From NCBI RefSeq assembly GCF_013004375.1, contig NZ_JABERI010000014.1, positions 62,001 through 126,000 of the forward strand: a DNA stretch of 64,000 bases. Reading direction: 5' to 3'. A model generated the notes under the pieces. It was not told the origin of the DNA and made no database searches. It was given only the letters and a program-made list of their open reading frames with translations. Positions within the stretch are counted from its first letter, which is position 1. Every line of letters starts with the position of its first letter. This DNA comes from Acinetobacter terrae (GTDB taxonomy: Bacteria; Pseudomonadota; Gammaproteobacteria; Pseudomonadales; Moraxellaceae). Below are positions 17,638 through 26,740 of this stretch, piece by piece. Both the position numbers and the translations under genes were made by a program.

Positions 17638-19971
17638 TTAGTCTCTCAGCTCTTTTGGCTGATATTGTTGAAGCACAACATGCTTGGCATCGGAAGATGT
17701 AAACAATGTTGCGTAAATAAATGAAAAAATCACCCCAAGTAAAACCGTCAAGCCAAAGCAATGAATCGCATAGGTGTGGCTAAAAGATAATAACCCGAAA
17801 CCTAACAAGGTCGACATCATACATAGGAATAACGCCATGCCTACCACTTGCGGATGATCATGTCCATGCCGGTAGAAAATGGCATAGTCTACGCCAATCC
17901 CGATAATCAGGAAGGTGCCCATAATGCTGAATAAATTAATCTCAACACCTAACCATGCCTGAATCGCAAAGGTGGTCATTAAGGCTAAAGTCACGGGTAA
18001 TACCAACGGCAAAATGGACTTGATGCCATAAATAATGCCCAAGCCAATGGCTAAGGTAATTAGGGCAGAAAGTAATAACCATTGCGCCTGAATACGATGC
18101 TGCTGAAATAGTTCAGACAGCTGATTCACTGGTCTTAACAGTTGCACCTGTTGGTTATTCAGTTGTTCTAAAGCGGCAACATTATGGACATTTTGTAATA
18201 GCACCAGACGCTCGGTTGGGCTCATTTGTAAAAATGCCAAGGGATGTTGTGCCATTTCAGCTGGATGCAGTAAAGGCTGCTCGTCGAGTTTTTTTTGCCA
18301 AGCCAATACATCTGCCGAGTTAAGCTGTAAGGCTGTGGCATAGTCTTGTAAGGCACTGGCTGGAATAGCCTGCAATAATTGAATATTGTGCTGTTGTTGC
18401 GCTTCAGATGGCAACCATTGTCCTAAAGCCTGAACGGTCTCTAAAGCCCCTTCATTTTGTAATACTTGCAATTTTTGCAGCAGTTGCTGTTCGTTTCGCT
18501 CAAGCTCTGCGGCAGTCTTGCCATGCACAACAAAGTATTCACTGCTTTGTTGCTGCATAAAGCGTTCACGTACGTATTGATCTTCCTGCTTGAGCTGCTG
18601 ATCCATACTTTGTAAATTACGGATATCATCATTGCTTTGCAGCAACATTAAGCTGCTGCCTGCGACCACAGCAATCACCACAATCAAGCCGTAACGCAGA
18701 CCATTTTTAGCTTGGACAAAGGTACGTGCTTTGCCAATAAAACTTAAGCTGCGAATAGCAGGTTCGGCATTTAAAGGAGGTAATCTTGGCAGTAATAAAA
18801 CACTGGTGATCCATGCTGCAGCCAGACCGACCATGGAGAATACTGCAATCTGTTTAAAGCCTGGAAATGGGGTGAAACTTAAGAATATGTACGCGACCAA
18901 GGTGGTCATCAAGCCCATAAACAGGCTCGGCAACAGCGGTTTTAATACCGCAAAACCATTGAGATGTCGATGCTGCGATTGCATCGCCATAAAGTAAAAT
19001 GAAAAATCGACACAGACCCCGACCAAGCTAGCCCCAAACACCAAAGTCATCAGGTGAATTTCACCGAATACCCAATGGGTGATGGCAAATGCCACCAGAC
19101 ATCCGGTACCAACTGCAATCATTTCAGTCAGCATTGGACGAACCGAGCGGAAACCAAACAGCACTAAAAGGAAAATTCCCAACGTTGAACCTAGGCCAAT
19201 GGTGGAAATTTCTTTTTCAGCCGAGGTCGTGCCAAATTGGGCAAATAACAACGTTCCTGTCCAATGGGGTTGAACCTTCATTTGACGTAATTGTGAATCG
19301 AGCTGTTCAATCCAGATGGCAGTTTTTTGCTGATAATCAATATTGTAAGGACTGTTTTTTAGCTCTAAGACCAATAAACGTGAAATACCTTTATCATCTC
19401 GAATGGTGGCAAAGCCCTCTTCCAAAGCAATATCAGGATTGCTCTGTAAACTGGATAAGCCCATGGCATAACGCGGAAATAACAGCAGCGGATCTTGTTG
19501 TAATAGCTCTGCTGTCACCGGCATGCCCGGACTCATGATTTGCAATAAACCTTGTTCGGTCAGGGAGACATAATCTTGTTGTTCCAGCAGCTTTTGATCA
19601 TCAACAGTGAGCAAGCCAGCACGATGCTGATATAGCACCTGTGCAAACTTGTCACTGTCTAGCTGTGCATTTAAGGGCTGCCACAAATCAGTTGCTGCCA
19701 CGCTTTGTTTAAAGGTCGTGGTGGCTTTGGCTAAGGCCACATCATCTTTGGCATTCAGTACCACAAACACTTTGTCATTCAATTGCTGACTGACATATTG
19801 CTGTGCCCGTTCCAGCCTTGGGTCTTGGGTCGCTTCCGGCAACAATGCAAAAATATTGGTCTGAAGATGAATATCTTTTTTCAGCCACGCGGTACCCAGC
19901 GTGATTGCAAGCACGCTGAGCACAATCAGCCACAGTACGGTAAATTTATTTTGCCAGTTGGAAAAGCGCAT
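17638..19971 (-). CDS. MMPL/RND-family exporter of the APE cluster
   Basis: This 777-residue membrane protein has the duplicated MMPL layout: one helix, a periplasmic domain (about 35-255), then five to six helices including LVFGASLVGVCVDFSFYFMA. The whole plan then repeats, with MGTFLIIGIGVDYAIFYRHG in the second half. The GVxxDF/GVDYAIF segments are the proton-relay motifs of the family. It probably extracts the lipid-linked aryl polyene from the inner membrane and hands it to the LolA-like carrier encoded immediately upstream, whose gene it overlaps by 26 bases. By position it corresponds to ApeM. Confidence 0.87.
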   Translation of the reverse strand: MRFSNWQNKFTVLWLIVLSVLAITLGTAWLKKDIHLQTNIFALLPEATQDPRLERAQQYVSQQLNDKVFVVLNAKDDVALAKATTTFKQSVAATDLWQPLNAQLDSDKFAQVLYQHRAGLLTVDDQKLLEQQDYVSLTEQGLLQIMSPGMPVTAELLQQDPLLLFPRYAMGLSSLQSNPDIALEEGFATIRDDKGISRLLVLELKNSPYNIDYQQKTAIWIEQLDSQLRQMKVQPHWTGTLLFAQFGTTSAEKEISTIGLGSTLGIFLLVLFGFRSVRPMLTEMIAVGTGCLVAFAITHWVFGEIHLMTLVFGASLVGVCVDFSFYFMAMQSQHRHLNGFAVLKPLLPSLFMGLMTTLVAYIFLSFTPFPGFKQIAVFSMVGLAAAWITSVLLLPRLPPLNAEPAIRSLSFIGKARTFVQAKNGLRYGLIVVIAVVAGSSLMLLQSNDDIRNLQSMDQQLKQEDQYVRERFMQQQSSEYFVVHGKTAAELERNEQQLLQKLQVLQNEGALETVQALGQWLPSEAQQQHNIQLLQAIPASALQDYATALQLNSADVLAWQKKLDEQPLLHPAEMAQHPLAFLQMSPTERLVLLQNVHNVAALEQLNNQQVQLLRPVNQLSELFQQHRIQAQWLLLSALITLAIGLGIIYGIKSILPLVLPVTLALMTTFAIQAWLGVEINLFSIMGTFLIIGIGVDYAIFYRHGHDHPQVVGMALFLCMMSTLLGFGLLSFSHTYAIHCFGLTVLLGVIFSFIYATLFTSSDAKHVVLQQYQPKELRD

Positions 19972-20593
19972 TTTCCTCAGCCGTTAAAGTTTGGGGTTGA
20001 GTGGTTTGTTGACTAAAGCGAATGGTGGTGCTGTTATTGGCTTTCTCACGAATTACGATGCGATCGACATAACGCTGCCCTTGCGCATCAACCCGAACAA
20101 ATAATTTTTTAAATAAACTGCTTTTCGGGGTTAAAGCGACATTCCATTGCGCTGGCGTATAACTAGCAGAAATGATATTAAAGTTTTTGGCAATCGCGGC
20201 TTCATTACCCGACATCAGCTGCAAGAACATGGTTGCCACCGAGCCATATGGTGATTTATCAATTTCAATCTGACTATGCGTGCGCTGGGTTTTTTGCACC
20301 AGTTTACGTGGAGTCACAATCAAATCGGCTTTGACTGGATTTTGAATTTTCCAGATGACACCTTGCGATTTTGAAAATGAAACCGTGCCTTTAGAGACAA
20401 AGGTTTTATTCATTGAAGCCAGTTTTTTTTGCTGTTCAAAATTGGCACGTACAGTTGGAGTCTCGGAGAGCTGTCCAAAAATTTGTCTGAGCTGCGGGTT
20501 TTGTGCATGTACAGGCTGTGGCAACATGAATGTGATACACAGCATACTCGCTAAAAACAGCCATACTGCACGTTGTAGATTGATCGATGTCAT
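19946..20593 (-). CDS. LolA-like periplasmic lipid carrier
   Basis: This 215-residue protein has a Sec signal peptide (through QPVHAQ) and a mature domain of the outer-membrane lipoprotein carrier type. It contains FEQQKKLASMNKTFVSKGTVSFSK and VIWKIQNPVKADLIVTPRKLVQ, the strand pattern of the LolA half-barrel. It is distinct from housekeeping LolA and sits beside the MMPL exporter, as in other aryl polyene clusters. A periplasmic shuttle role for the pigment lipid is inferred from that pairing. GGAG lies eight bases before the ATG. By position it corresponds to ApeL. Confidence 0.83.
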   Translation of the reverse strand: MTSINLQRAVWLFLASMLCITFMLPQPVHAQNPQLRQIFGQLSETPTVRANFEQQKKLASMNKTFVSKGTVSFSKSQGVIWKIQNPVKADLIVTPRKLVQKTQRTHSQIEIDKSPYGSVATMFLQLMSGNEAAIAKNFNIISASYTPAQWNVALTPKSSLFKKLFVRVDAQGQRYVDRIVIREKANNSTTIRFSQQTTQPQTLTAEENALFQLAK

Positions 20594-20598
20594 CTGCT

Positions 20599-21018
20599 TT
20601 ACTCCGACTTAAACTCAGACCAAGCGTTTAAACGCTCCAATAAAATTTGCGGTGACTGGAAACACATTTCACGACTTTCAATGTGTACCGCCACTTGAGT
20701 GGTATAGCCTTTGGTGAGTCTTTTTCCAGTTTCCGCATCAAAAATTTGATACTCAATTTTCAGGCGGTTTTCCCATTCTTTTAAAATGGCACGCACCCGA
20801 ATTTTCTGTTCAAACAAGATGCCATGTGCATAGCGCACGTGGCTTTCAATCACAGGCCATGCATAGCCAGAGTCACGCATCTGGATATAGTTATATTGAA
20901 ATTGATCCAGCAACTTACAGCGTGCAATTTCAAAATATTTTAGATAATGCCCATGCCACACCACGTTCATGGCATCCACATCATGAAATGGCACTTCAAT
21001 CATCACATCGGCATGCAT
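20599..21018 (-). CDS. apeK: 4HBT-type acyl thioesterase (ApeK-like)
   Basis: This 139-residue hotdog thioesterase has the characteristic N-terminal VPFHDVDAMNVVWHGHYLKY, where the aspartate after FH is the catalytic residue of 4-hydroxybenzoyl-CoA thioesterase-type enzymes, followed by FEIARCKLLDQF. It probably edits or releases acyl chains from ACP in the pathway. I start at the ATG at 21018, which has AGGA eight bases upstream. The frame extends to a GTG at 21054 overlapping the ammonia-lyase gene, and that longer start is less likely. Confidence 0.83.
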   Translation of the reverse strand: MHADVMIEVPFHDVDAMNVVWHGHYLKYFEIARCKLLDQFQYNYIQMRDSGYAWPVIESHVRYAHGILFEQKIRVRAILKEWENRLKIEYQIFDAETGKRLTKGYTTQVAVHIESREMCFQSPQILLERLNAWSEFKSE

Positions 21019-21037
21019 AGTCTGTTTCCTGAAATGT

Positions 21038-22570
21038 TTAGCGAACAAGGTCACTGCTTAATAATTCTAGATTTTCGAAACGATCCACCAGCTGCTGCAA
21101 CTCGTGTTGCAATGGTCGATCTTCCACCACGTAGTCAAATGTTTGCAACACCCAGACCTTAAATGCAGCCAACACTTCAGCCAGTTGGCCATCTAAACCT
21201 TTTAAGTGAATGGCTTGGACACTGGCACAGCACAGTGCTGCAATCACCTGCTCAGTCAATACAATCACACGGCTGGCATCGCGAGCTGCAATGGTTCCCA
21301 TACTGACCTTGTCCTGGTTATGACATTCGGTCGAACGGGAAAAAATTGAAGCCGATAAGGTTTGTTTTAAGGCTTCTGCCGTCCATGCCGACACACCAAT
21401 TTGTACGGCTTTAAAGCCATGATTCAGCGGTAAACGTTCTGCTGTTGCCCCGGTCAGATTACGTGGCAAACCATTATTCATTTTATAGTCAACAAGCTGT
21501 GCAAATTGGCGATCCATTAAATCGGCAATATTGGCAATCATGATTTTCAGACTGTCCATGGCTTGGGCAATATGTCCGCCATAGAAGTGACCACCGTGCA
21601 ACACGCGTAAATTGACCGGATCAATCAGCGGATTGTCATTACTGGAGTTCAATTCATTTTCAATAAACTGGCGTAACCACGGTTTAGAATCTTCCAATAC
21701 GCCAATAATATGTGGCGCACAGCGTAAGGAATAACGGTCTTGTAAGCGTGAACTTTGATGTTCAGTTTGCACTTCACTGTTCAGCCAATCACGCAATTGC
21801 GCGGCAATATTTTGCTGACCCGGATGGGGCTTTTGGGCAAACAACACTTCATCAAAATGGCTCGGATTGCCTTCTAAAGCGAGAACATTCAGTGCGGTAA
21901 TGCAGGTGCTGGCTAAACTGATTTGTTCGGCTTTTTTATAATTTAAACAGGCTATTGCAGTCATCACAGCAGTACCATTCATCAATGCCAGTCCCTCTTT
22001 AGGACGTAACACCAAAGGCTGCATGCCTTTTTCTGCATATACGCTACTTACCGGAGCAATTTGACCTTGGTAATAAACATCACGTTCACCAACCAAAGCC
22101 CCAGCAATATAGGACAATGGAGTTAAATCACCACTCGCCCCGACTGAACCTTCCGAAGGAATCACCGGGATGACATTTTCATTCAGCATCCACACCAGAC
22201 GTTCAAGCAAGGCATGCGAAACGCCTGAATAACCGCGTGCCAGCGAACATAGACGTGTCACCACCACAGCACGCGCCGTGATTAAATCCAGATTCTGCCC
22301 TAAGCCACAGCCATGAAAACGGGATAAATGCAAAGGCAGTTCATTGACTTGATGGGCTGGAATTTCCACCAGACAGGAATCTCCATAGCCTGTGGTCACG
22401 CCATAAATCACGCCTTCGTCTTGTAACAGTTGATCCAGAAAATCTGCACCGCGTTGAATTAAATCACGCCATTCGATAGATGCGGGCAAAGCCACTGATT
22501 TTTCCTGACGTGCAACCGCAACCACATCTTCAATCGAGAGTGGTGTTTCCCCAACAACTAACACTTGCAT
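21038..22570 (-). CDS. Aromatic amino-acid ammonia-lyase (HAL/TAL/PAL family) in APE cluster
   Basis: This 510-residue lyase makes an alpha,beta-unsaturated aryl acid by eliminating ammonia from an aromatic amino acid, using a self-formed MIO cofactor. The Ala-Ser-Gly triad is at residues 145-147 in GSVGASGDLTPLSYIAGALVG. The catalytic tyrosine is Tyr56 in VIYGVTTGYG. The selectivity loop reads HLSRFHGCGLG, with Phe85-His86. His86 argues against a phenylalanine-type enzyme; tyrosine or histidine remain open. In this operon the likely product is the aryl starter (coumarate if tyrosine). The ATG shares one base with the upstream stop codon. The usual hut neighbours are absent, which supports a biosynthetic role. 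Confidence 0.87.
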   Translation of the reverse strand: MQVLVVGETPLSIEDVVAVARQEKSVALPASIEWRDLIQRGADFLDQLLQDEGVIYGVTTGYGDSCLVEIPAHQVNELPLHLSRFHGCGLGQNLDLITARAVVVTRLCSLARGYSGVSHALLERLVWMLNENVIPVIPSEGSVGASGDLTPLSYIAGALVGERDVYYQGQIAPVSSVYAEKGMQPLVLRPKEGLALMNGTAVMTAIACLNYKKAEQISLASTCITALNVLALEGNPSHFDEVLFAQKPHPGQQNIAAQLRDWLNSEVQTEHQSSRLQDRYSLRCAPHIIGVLEDSKPWLRQFIENELNSSNDNPLIDPVNLRVLHGGHFYGGHIAQAMDSLKIMIANIADLMDRQFAQLVDYKMNNGLPRNLTGATAERLPLNHGFKAVQIGVSAWTAEALKQTLSASIFSRSTECHNQDKVSMGTIAARDASRVIVLTEQVIAALCCASVQAIHLKGLDGQLAEVLAAFKVWVLQTFDYVVEDRPLQHELQQLVDRFENLELLSSDLVR

Positions 22571-23499
22571 TAATCTTTGTTCCAGAAATTATAGAAGTTA
22601 AACCATTGATATGGCGCACGAATACAGTGCTGCTCAAGTAGGCTGACATATTGGCGTGTGATGTTTTGAATAGCTTGCAGGCGGTTTTTTCGAGGAAAAT
22701 TCAGTTGCTCGGCAATCGCGTGAATATGCACTTCAAAATTATTTGCAACGCGATAACAAAACACTGCAAATACCGGCACTTTCAGCAAGCTCGCTAAAAT
22801 CCACGCTCCTTGCGGCCAGTTTGCTTCCTCACCCAAAAATGAAATCGGCTGTACCCGATCCGATTGAATCGGAACGCGATCTGCTGCAACAATGACCCAT
22901 TCACCCTGATCAAGTTTTTCTTGCAGGATCAGCGCGGTTTCAATACCCAATTCATCTACCGAAACCAGATTGACATCGGCTTGATCATTGAGCTTTTTTA
23001 GAAACTGGTTAAATTTGGTGGCATGCTTTTGATAGACCAAGACATTAATTTTTTGTGGATGTTCCGACTTAATCGCCCGCAGCAATTCAATATTGCCAAA
23101 ATGCGACACCACAATCACCGCACCCTTTTGATAATGGTTACGCAAATGTTCATGGCCCTGTAAAATCAGTTGCTGTTCCGGAATTTTACCGAGCCAGCCT
23201 TCAATTTTGTCCAGAATACATTCGCCAAATTGCATTAAATGCATATAACTATGACTTAAACCCGGTGAGCTTTTAAACGGGGAATTCGGTCCTGCAAAAT
23301 GATGCAACTTGGTTAAATAGAGTTGTGAAGCCTGACGTGCAGTGCCTGAAAAAATCCAGAACCACAGAATGATAAAATACATCAATACACGGCAAAGCCA
23401 GCGACCACCTAAACGATAGAAAGCTAACACCAAAGTCAGTGAAAACATCCCACCCCGTTCTCTAATGTCATTCCATTGCGTTGGGTTCAGCTCAGCCAC
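22570..23499 (-). CDS. LPLAT acyltransferase (LpxL/HtrB-like)
   Basis: This 309-residue inner-membrane acyltransferase has an N-terminal hydrophobic segment (about 35-53) and the Kdo-dependent acyltransferase-type catalytic core. It carries VVSHFGNIELLRA (the H-x4-E/D motif), VAADRVPIQSDR and SFLGEEANWPQGAW. It likely transfers an acyl or polyene acyl chain to the lipid anchor of the product. In E. coli the corresponding ApeJ region combines glycosyltransferase and acyltransferase functions; here they are two genes, this one and 23504-24238. The GTG start has AGGT seven bases upstream. Confidence 0.83.
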   Translation of the reverse strand: MAELNPTQWNDIRERGGMFSLTLVLAFYRLGGRWLCRVLMYFIILWFWIFSGTARQASQLYLTKLHHFAGPNSPFKSSPGLSHSYMHLMQFGECILDKIEGWLGKIPEQQLILQGHEHLRNHYQKGAVIVVSHFGNIELLRAIKSEHPQKINVLVYQKHATKFNQFLKKLNDQADVNLVSVDELGIETALILQEKLDQGEWVIVAADRVPIQSDRVQPISFLGEEANWPQGAWILASLLKVPVFAVFCYRVANNFEVHIHAIAEQLNFPRKNRLQAIQNITRQYVSLLEQHCIRAPYQWFNFYNFWNKD

Positions 23500-23503
23500 T
23501 CAA

Positions 23504-24238
23504 TTAACCTTTTACTTTCTGTGACAGCAATTTAGGCAAACGCCGCAGCATTCCACCAAATAAACGCAGATGTGCCTGACTCATGCCCATGTTGTCACGC
23601 CATAGATTGAAATGCGAAATACCATTTTCAGGGTAAACTACTTTGGTCGGCACATTAATAAAAGGCACATCTGCCCATTTTAAACGCACCAAAATTTCAC
23701 TATCAAAGCCCATACGCGGCTGAAATTTTGCTGAATCCAATACCTGAATCGTACTGGCTAGAGGATAAACACGGAAACCGCACATACTGTCTTTAATGTC
23801 AAAAGACAGGCTGTTAATCCATACCCAGATATGGGTGGCATAACGACCATAAAGCCGTTTTTTAGGAACCGATTCATCAAAGATCGGCTGACCGATGACC
23901 ATCGCTTCCGGATTTTGTCTAGATATTTCTAAAAATTTTGCCACATCCTGCCAGTCGTGCTGACCGTCAGAATCGAGCTGCAAGGCATGACTAAAACCCA
24001 GAGCATGGGCATGACGTAAACCTGTAATCACGGCCTGTCCTTTGCCCTGATTATGGCTATGCTCAACCAGCTCGACCAATGGATGTTGTGCTGCAATGTC
24101 ATGTAAAAGTGCTGTACACGCGGCATCACTGCCATCATTCACCAGAATAATGGGCATCTGAAACTGATCCAAATGAGCAACCAAGGCCTCAATATAATGC
24201 GGATGGTTATAAACTGGAATCACAAAACAATGCTGCAT
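23504..24238 (-). CDS. Family 2 glycosyltransferase of the APE cluster
   Basis: This product of about 244 residues has the GT2 fold: FVIPVYNHPHYIEAL at the N-terminus, PIILVNDGSD, and the metal-binding HALQLDSDGQHDW. The core also holds DSMCGFRVYPLA. It resembles dolichyl-phosphate-type glycosyltransferases without membrane helices. It probably glycosylates the lipid or aryl head of the aryl polyene. I start at 24238 because AGAGG is six bases upstream; an ATG at 24244 directly abuts the AGAGG and is less likely. It precedes the acyltransferase gene by four bases. Confidence 0.85.
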   Translation of the reverse strand: MQHCFVIPVYNHPHYIEALVAHLDQFQMPIILVNDGSDAACTALLHDIAAQHPLVELVEHSHNQGKGQAVITGLRHAHALGFSHALQLDSDGQHDWQDVAKFLEISRQNPEAMVIGQPIFDESVPKKRLYGRYATHIWVWINSLSFDIKDSMCGFRVYPLASTIQVLDSAKFQPRMGFDSEILVRLKWADVPFINVPTKVVYPENGISHFNLWRDNMGMSQAHLRLFGGMLRRLPKLLSQKVKG

Positions 24239-24250
24239 ATACATCCTCTT

Positions 24251-25921
24251 CTAAGCCTGTTCAGTTTGTGTTTTAAACAACAAACGTCCAGATGCCAGTG
24301 TCTGATCTGCATGACTTAATACAAAACTCACTTTATGCAGTTTTCTCGACAATTTCAGCTGTAACACCATATAAGGCTGGATCAAATCTTGAAACTTGAG
24401 CTGTTCAAAACCATTACACCACTCAAGGTCTGCCCAGCTTTGACGGGAAAAATGCTGAATAAATCCAATCTGTCCCACACCGGGGAAAATTGGATAATCT
24501 GGAAAATGCCCTTTAAAGCATTCCAGTTCGGGAGAAAACTCTAGACGATATAGTGCCTGATCTGACTCATTTTGTTGTTCCAATACAATAGGCAATAACA
24601 TAGGTTGAAATAAGGATTTCATGTATTGTTTATTCAGCTTAGATTGGGCATTTTGCGGTAATTGTGTCAAAAACCGCCACTGTCTTGGGATGGCGATGCT
24701 TTCCAGCTTGGCTTTCAATTGCGCTTTTAAGGCTGCAACATATTGGGCTTTGTTCATACTTTGCAGTAGTTGTCTGGCTTGCTCCGACAATACCGCAACG
24801 CAGGCTAAAATCTGACGATGTTCCCGTTCCAGAATCAATACATGACATTGCACAATCTCATCCAGCTCGACAATCTTCTGTTCAATCGCATCCAGACTCA
24901 GGCGTTTCTCTTCCAGTTTGACAATCCGGTCTAGTCGTCCTAATAAACGGAATGGACTTTTTGGATTTGCGGCATCAATCACTTCAACTTTATCGCCCGT
25001 GAAAATCCAGTCTTCACTAAAAGCATGATTGGTTCTAACTTCCAGTTCCTGTTGCTCACCGGCCTGGATATCGACATTGGCAAAGGGTATCCATAAGGCA
25101 TTATCCTGTTGTCGATGCGCGATCCCACCAGTTTCCGAACTACCAAAAACTTCGGTAATGGGTCGGTTCAAATAAGGTCGTACACCAGATTCCAGTTTTC
25201 CACCGGATGAATATACGGTTAGGCAATCTTGCAACAAGACATCCTGAGTCCAGCGTTTTAATAAGGCGGGACTGGAAATCACATAATTATCTATCTTGAA
25301 AGCGGCTAATTTTTTTTGAATATCGGCCACATCTTCCGGGAAAACCAACTGCGCTTGATAAAAACAGCGACCACTTGCGAGTGGCCATAATAACTTAAAC
25401 AGCAAGCCATAAATATGCTGATGACTGACCGTGGCAATGGCAATCGCCTGTTCAGGTAACTGAAAACTGGCATCCAGTCCCTGCACTTCATTCAGCAATT
25501 GACGCAAGGTACGAGGAATTTTCTTTGGCTGCCCGGTTGAACCGGAAGTATAAAAATAGATTTGTGTCTGATTCAAAAAAGCATCATCCAGATTCAGTTC
25601 AATCGGCTGGTTTTGGGTCATAGATACAGGCTGACGCTGTAAAAAATAAATGTTTTGTTCAGCCAGTTCTTTTTCTAAATCACTGACACGATTGGGAGGA
25701 AATAACACCTGTTTTTTTGCTAAAAGTGCCGCAAACAACAACACTAAAAATTGGTAACTGTCAGATTCCCATAAAGCCCAGCTATCATGTGGCAACGACT
25801 GAATTTCATGACTTTGCTGTATCACATCCTGCCAGAAATTCTGAAAACAGATTTGGCTTAAATCAGGCTGAATACACAGCGCTTTCAGTGAATGAAGATG
25901 ATTTTGAAAATGACACAACAT
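24251..25921 (-). CDS. Fusion of acyl-ACP/CoA ligase (ApeH-like) and FabZ-like dehydratase (ApeI-like)
   Basis: The first ~450 residues of this 556-residue protein are an AMP-forming ligase. They contain QIYFYTSGSTGQPKKIPRTL (phosphate loop), EVFGSSETGGIA, DWIFTGDKVEV and LLGRLDRIVKLEEKRLS with the hinge. The last ~100 residues form a hotdog dehydratase beginning FSPELECFKGHFPDYPIFPG, where GHFPxxPxFPG is the FabZ/ApeI catalytic signature. In E. coli these are separate proteins, ApeH (loads the aryl acid on ACP) and ApeI. The single frame makes the fusion clear. The ligase probably activates the acid made by the ammonia-lyase gene downstream in the operon. Confidence 0.88.
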   Translation of the reverse strand: MLCHFQNHLHSLKALCIQPDLSQICFQNFWQDVIQQSHEIQSLPHDSWALWESDSYQFLVLLFAALLAKKQVLFPPNRVSDLEKELAEQNIYFLQRQPVSMTQNQPIELNLDDAFLNQTQIYFYTSGSTGQPKKIPRTLRQLLNEVQGLDASFQLPEQAIAIATVSHQHIYGLLFKLLWPLASGRCFYQAQLVFPEDVADIQKKLAAFKIDNYVISSPALLKRWTQDVLLQDCLTVYSSGGKLESGVRPYLNRPITEVFGSSETGGIAHRQQDNALWIPFANVDIQAGEQQELEVRTNHAFSEDWIFTGDKVEVIDAANPKSPFRLLGRLDRIVKLEEKRLSLDAIEQKIVELDEIVQCHVLILEREHRQILACVAVLSEQARQLLQSMNKAQYVAALKAQLKAKLESIAIPRQWRFLTQLPQNAQSKLNKQYMKSLFQPMLLPIVLEQQNESDQALYRLEFSPELECFKGHFPDYPIFPGVGQIGFIQHFSRQSWADLEWCNGFEQLKFQDLIQPYMVLQLKLSRKLHKVSFVLSHADQTLASGRLLFKTQTEQA

Positions 25922-25932
25922 AATAATCTGTT

Positions 25933-26487
25933 TTATTCCTGAAGTTGATTTAAGCGCTGCTGTCGCTTACGCAATATAAATTCGCCCAATAGTAATAGTC
26001 CCATCAGTACATAGGAAATAAAACCGTTATACAGCACCCAAACCTGCATCGGAGCAAACAACACGGTCGCCAACGCAATCAGGGCATTCAGCACAAAAAA
26101 ACCACACCACACGATGGTGACTTTACGGGTCCAGATCACCCCGGCTTCGGGTAAATTCGGTTCTGCCAATCGGGCAAAACGCTCAATCATGGAAGGTGGT
26201 TTAATTAAAGTAGAGGCAAAAATGCTGAGCGCACCGACACTCATAAATACCGGATACAGTTTCAGCCAGGCATGATCTTTTAAAATCAAACTCAAGCTGC
26301 CACATAAAATGGCAAACCCGGTTAAAGGCCACAGTAAGGTATTACCCTTGCTAAATAGACGCAATACACCCAGTACAATCAGCAAACTGCTGACCCAGAT
26401 ATACTGCCCATGTGCCAAGCTATAACCCACTAAAAAAGGATAGAGAATCAAGCCGATTACCACTATCCCTTTGAAGATCAATTTCAT
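25933..26487 (-). CDS. COG4648-type inner-membrane protein (ApeG-like position)
   Basis: This 184-residue protein has five or six hydrophobic helices (about 5-25, 30-45, 53-70, 75-92, 125-145, 148-168) and a conserved soluble loop, PPSMIERFARLAEPNLPEAG. Proteins of this kind recur in aryl polyene and related operons between the ACP and ligase genes. The molecular role is unknown. The ATG overlaps the stop of the preceding ACP gene (ATGA). Confidence 0.75.
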   Translation of the reverse strand: MKLIFKGIVVIGLILYPFLVGYSLAHGQYIWVSSLLIVLGVLRLFSKGNTLLWPLTGFAILCGSLSLILKDHAWLKLYPVFMSVGALSIFASTLIKPPSMIERFARLAEPNLPEAGVIWTRKVTIVWCGFFVLNALIALATVLFAPMQVWVLYNGFISYVLMGLLLLGEFILRKRQQRLNQLQE

Positions 26488-26732
26488 GCAGCAGACATAT
26501 TCTGAATAACTGTCACAACATCCTGCACTGTGCGTACACTTTTAAAGTCTTCAGGATTTACTTGCTTGCCGGTCAGTTCTTTAATTTTGACCACAAGATC
26601 AATCGCATCAATACTGTCTACATCCAAATCATTGGCTAAATTCGCATCCAGCTGAACATCTTCAGGTGTAATTTCGAACAGATCTTCCATCCATTCTCTT
26701 AATTTTTCAAGTACTTGTTCCTGAGTTAACAT
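26484..26732 (-). CDS. apeF: Acyl carrier protein 2 of the APE cluster
   Basis: This 82-residue ACP carries the phosphopantetheine attachment serine in NDLDVDSIDAIDLVVKI (about Ser40). It carries the growing aryl polyene chain. It is the second of two tandem ACPs, as in E. coli where ApeE and ApeF have different loading roles. The E/F naming here follows gene order only. Confidence 0.88.
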   Translation of the reverse strand: MLTQEQVLEKLREWMEDLFEITPEDVQLDANLANDLDVDSIDAIDLVVKIKELTGKQVNPEDFKSVRTVQDVVTVIQNMSAA

Positions 26733-26740
26733 ACAACCTC

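Noticed and set aside
19089-19538. Plus-strand open frame of 149 codons inside the MMPL exporter gene
   Set aside because: Antisense to conserved exporter helices, no ribosome-binding site, no recognisable domain.
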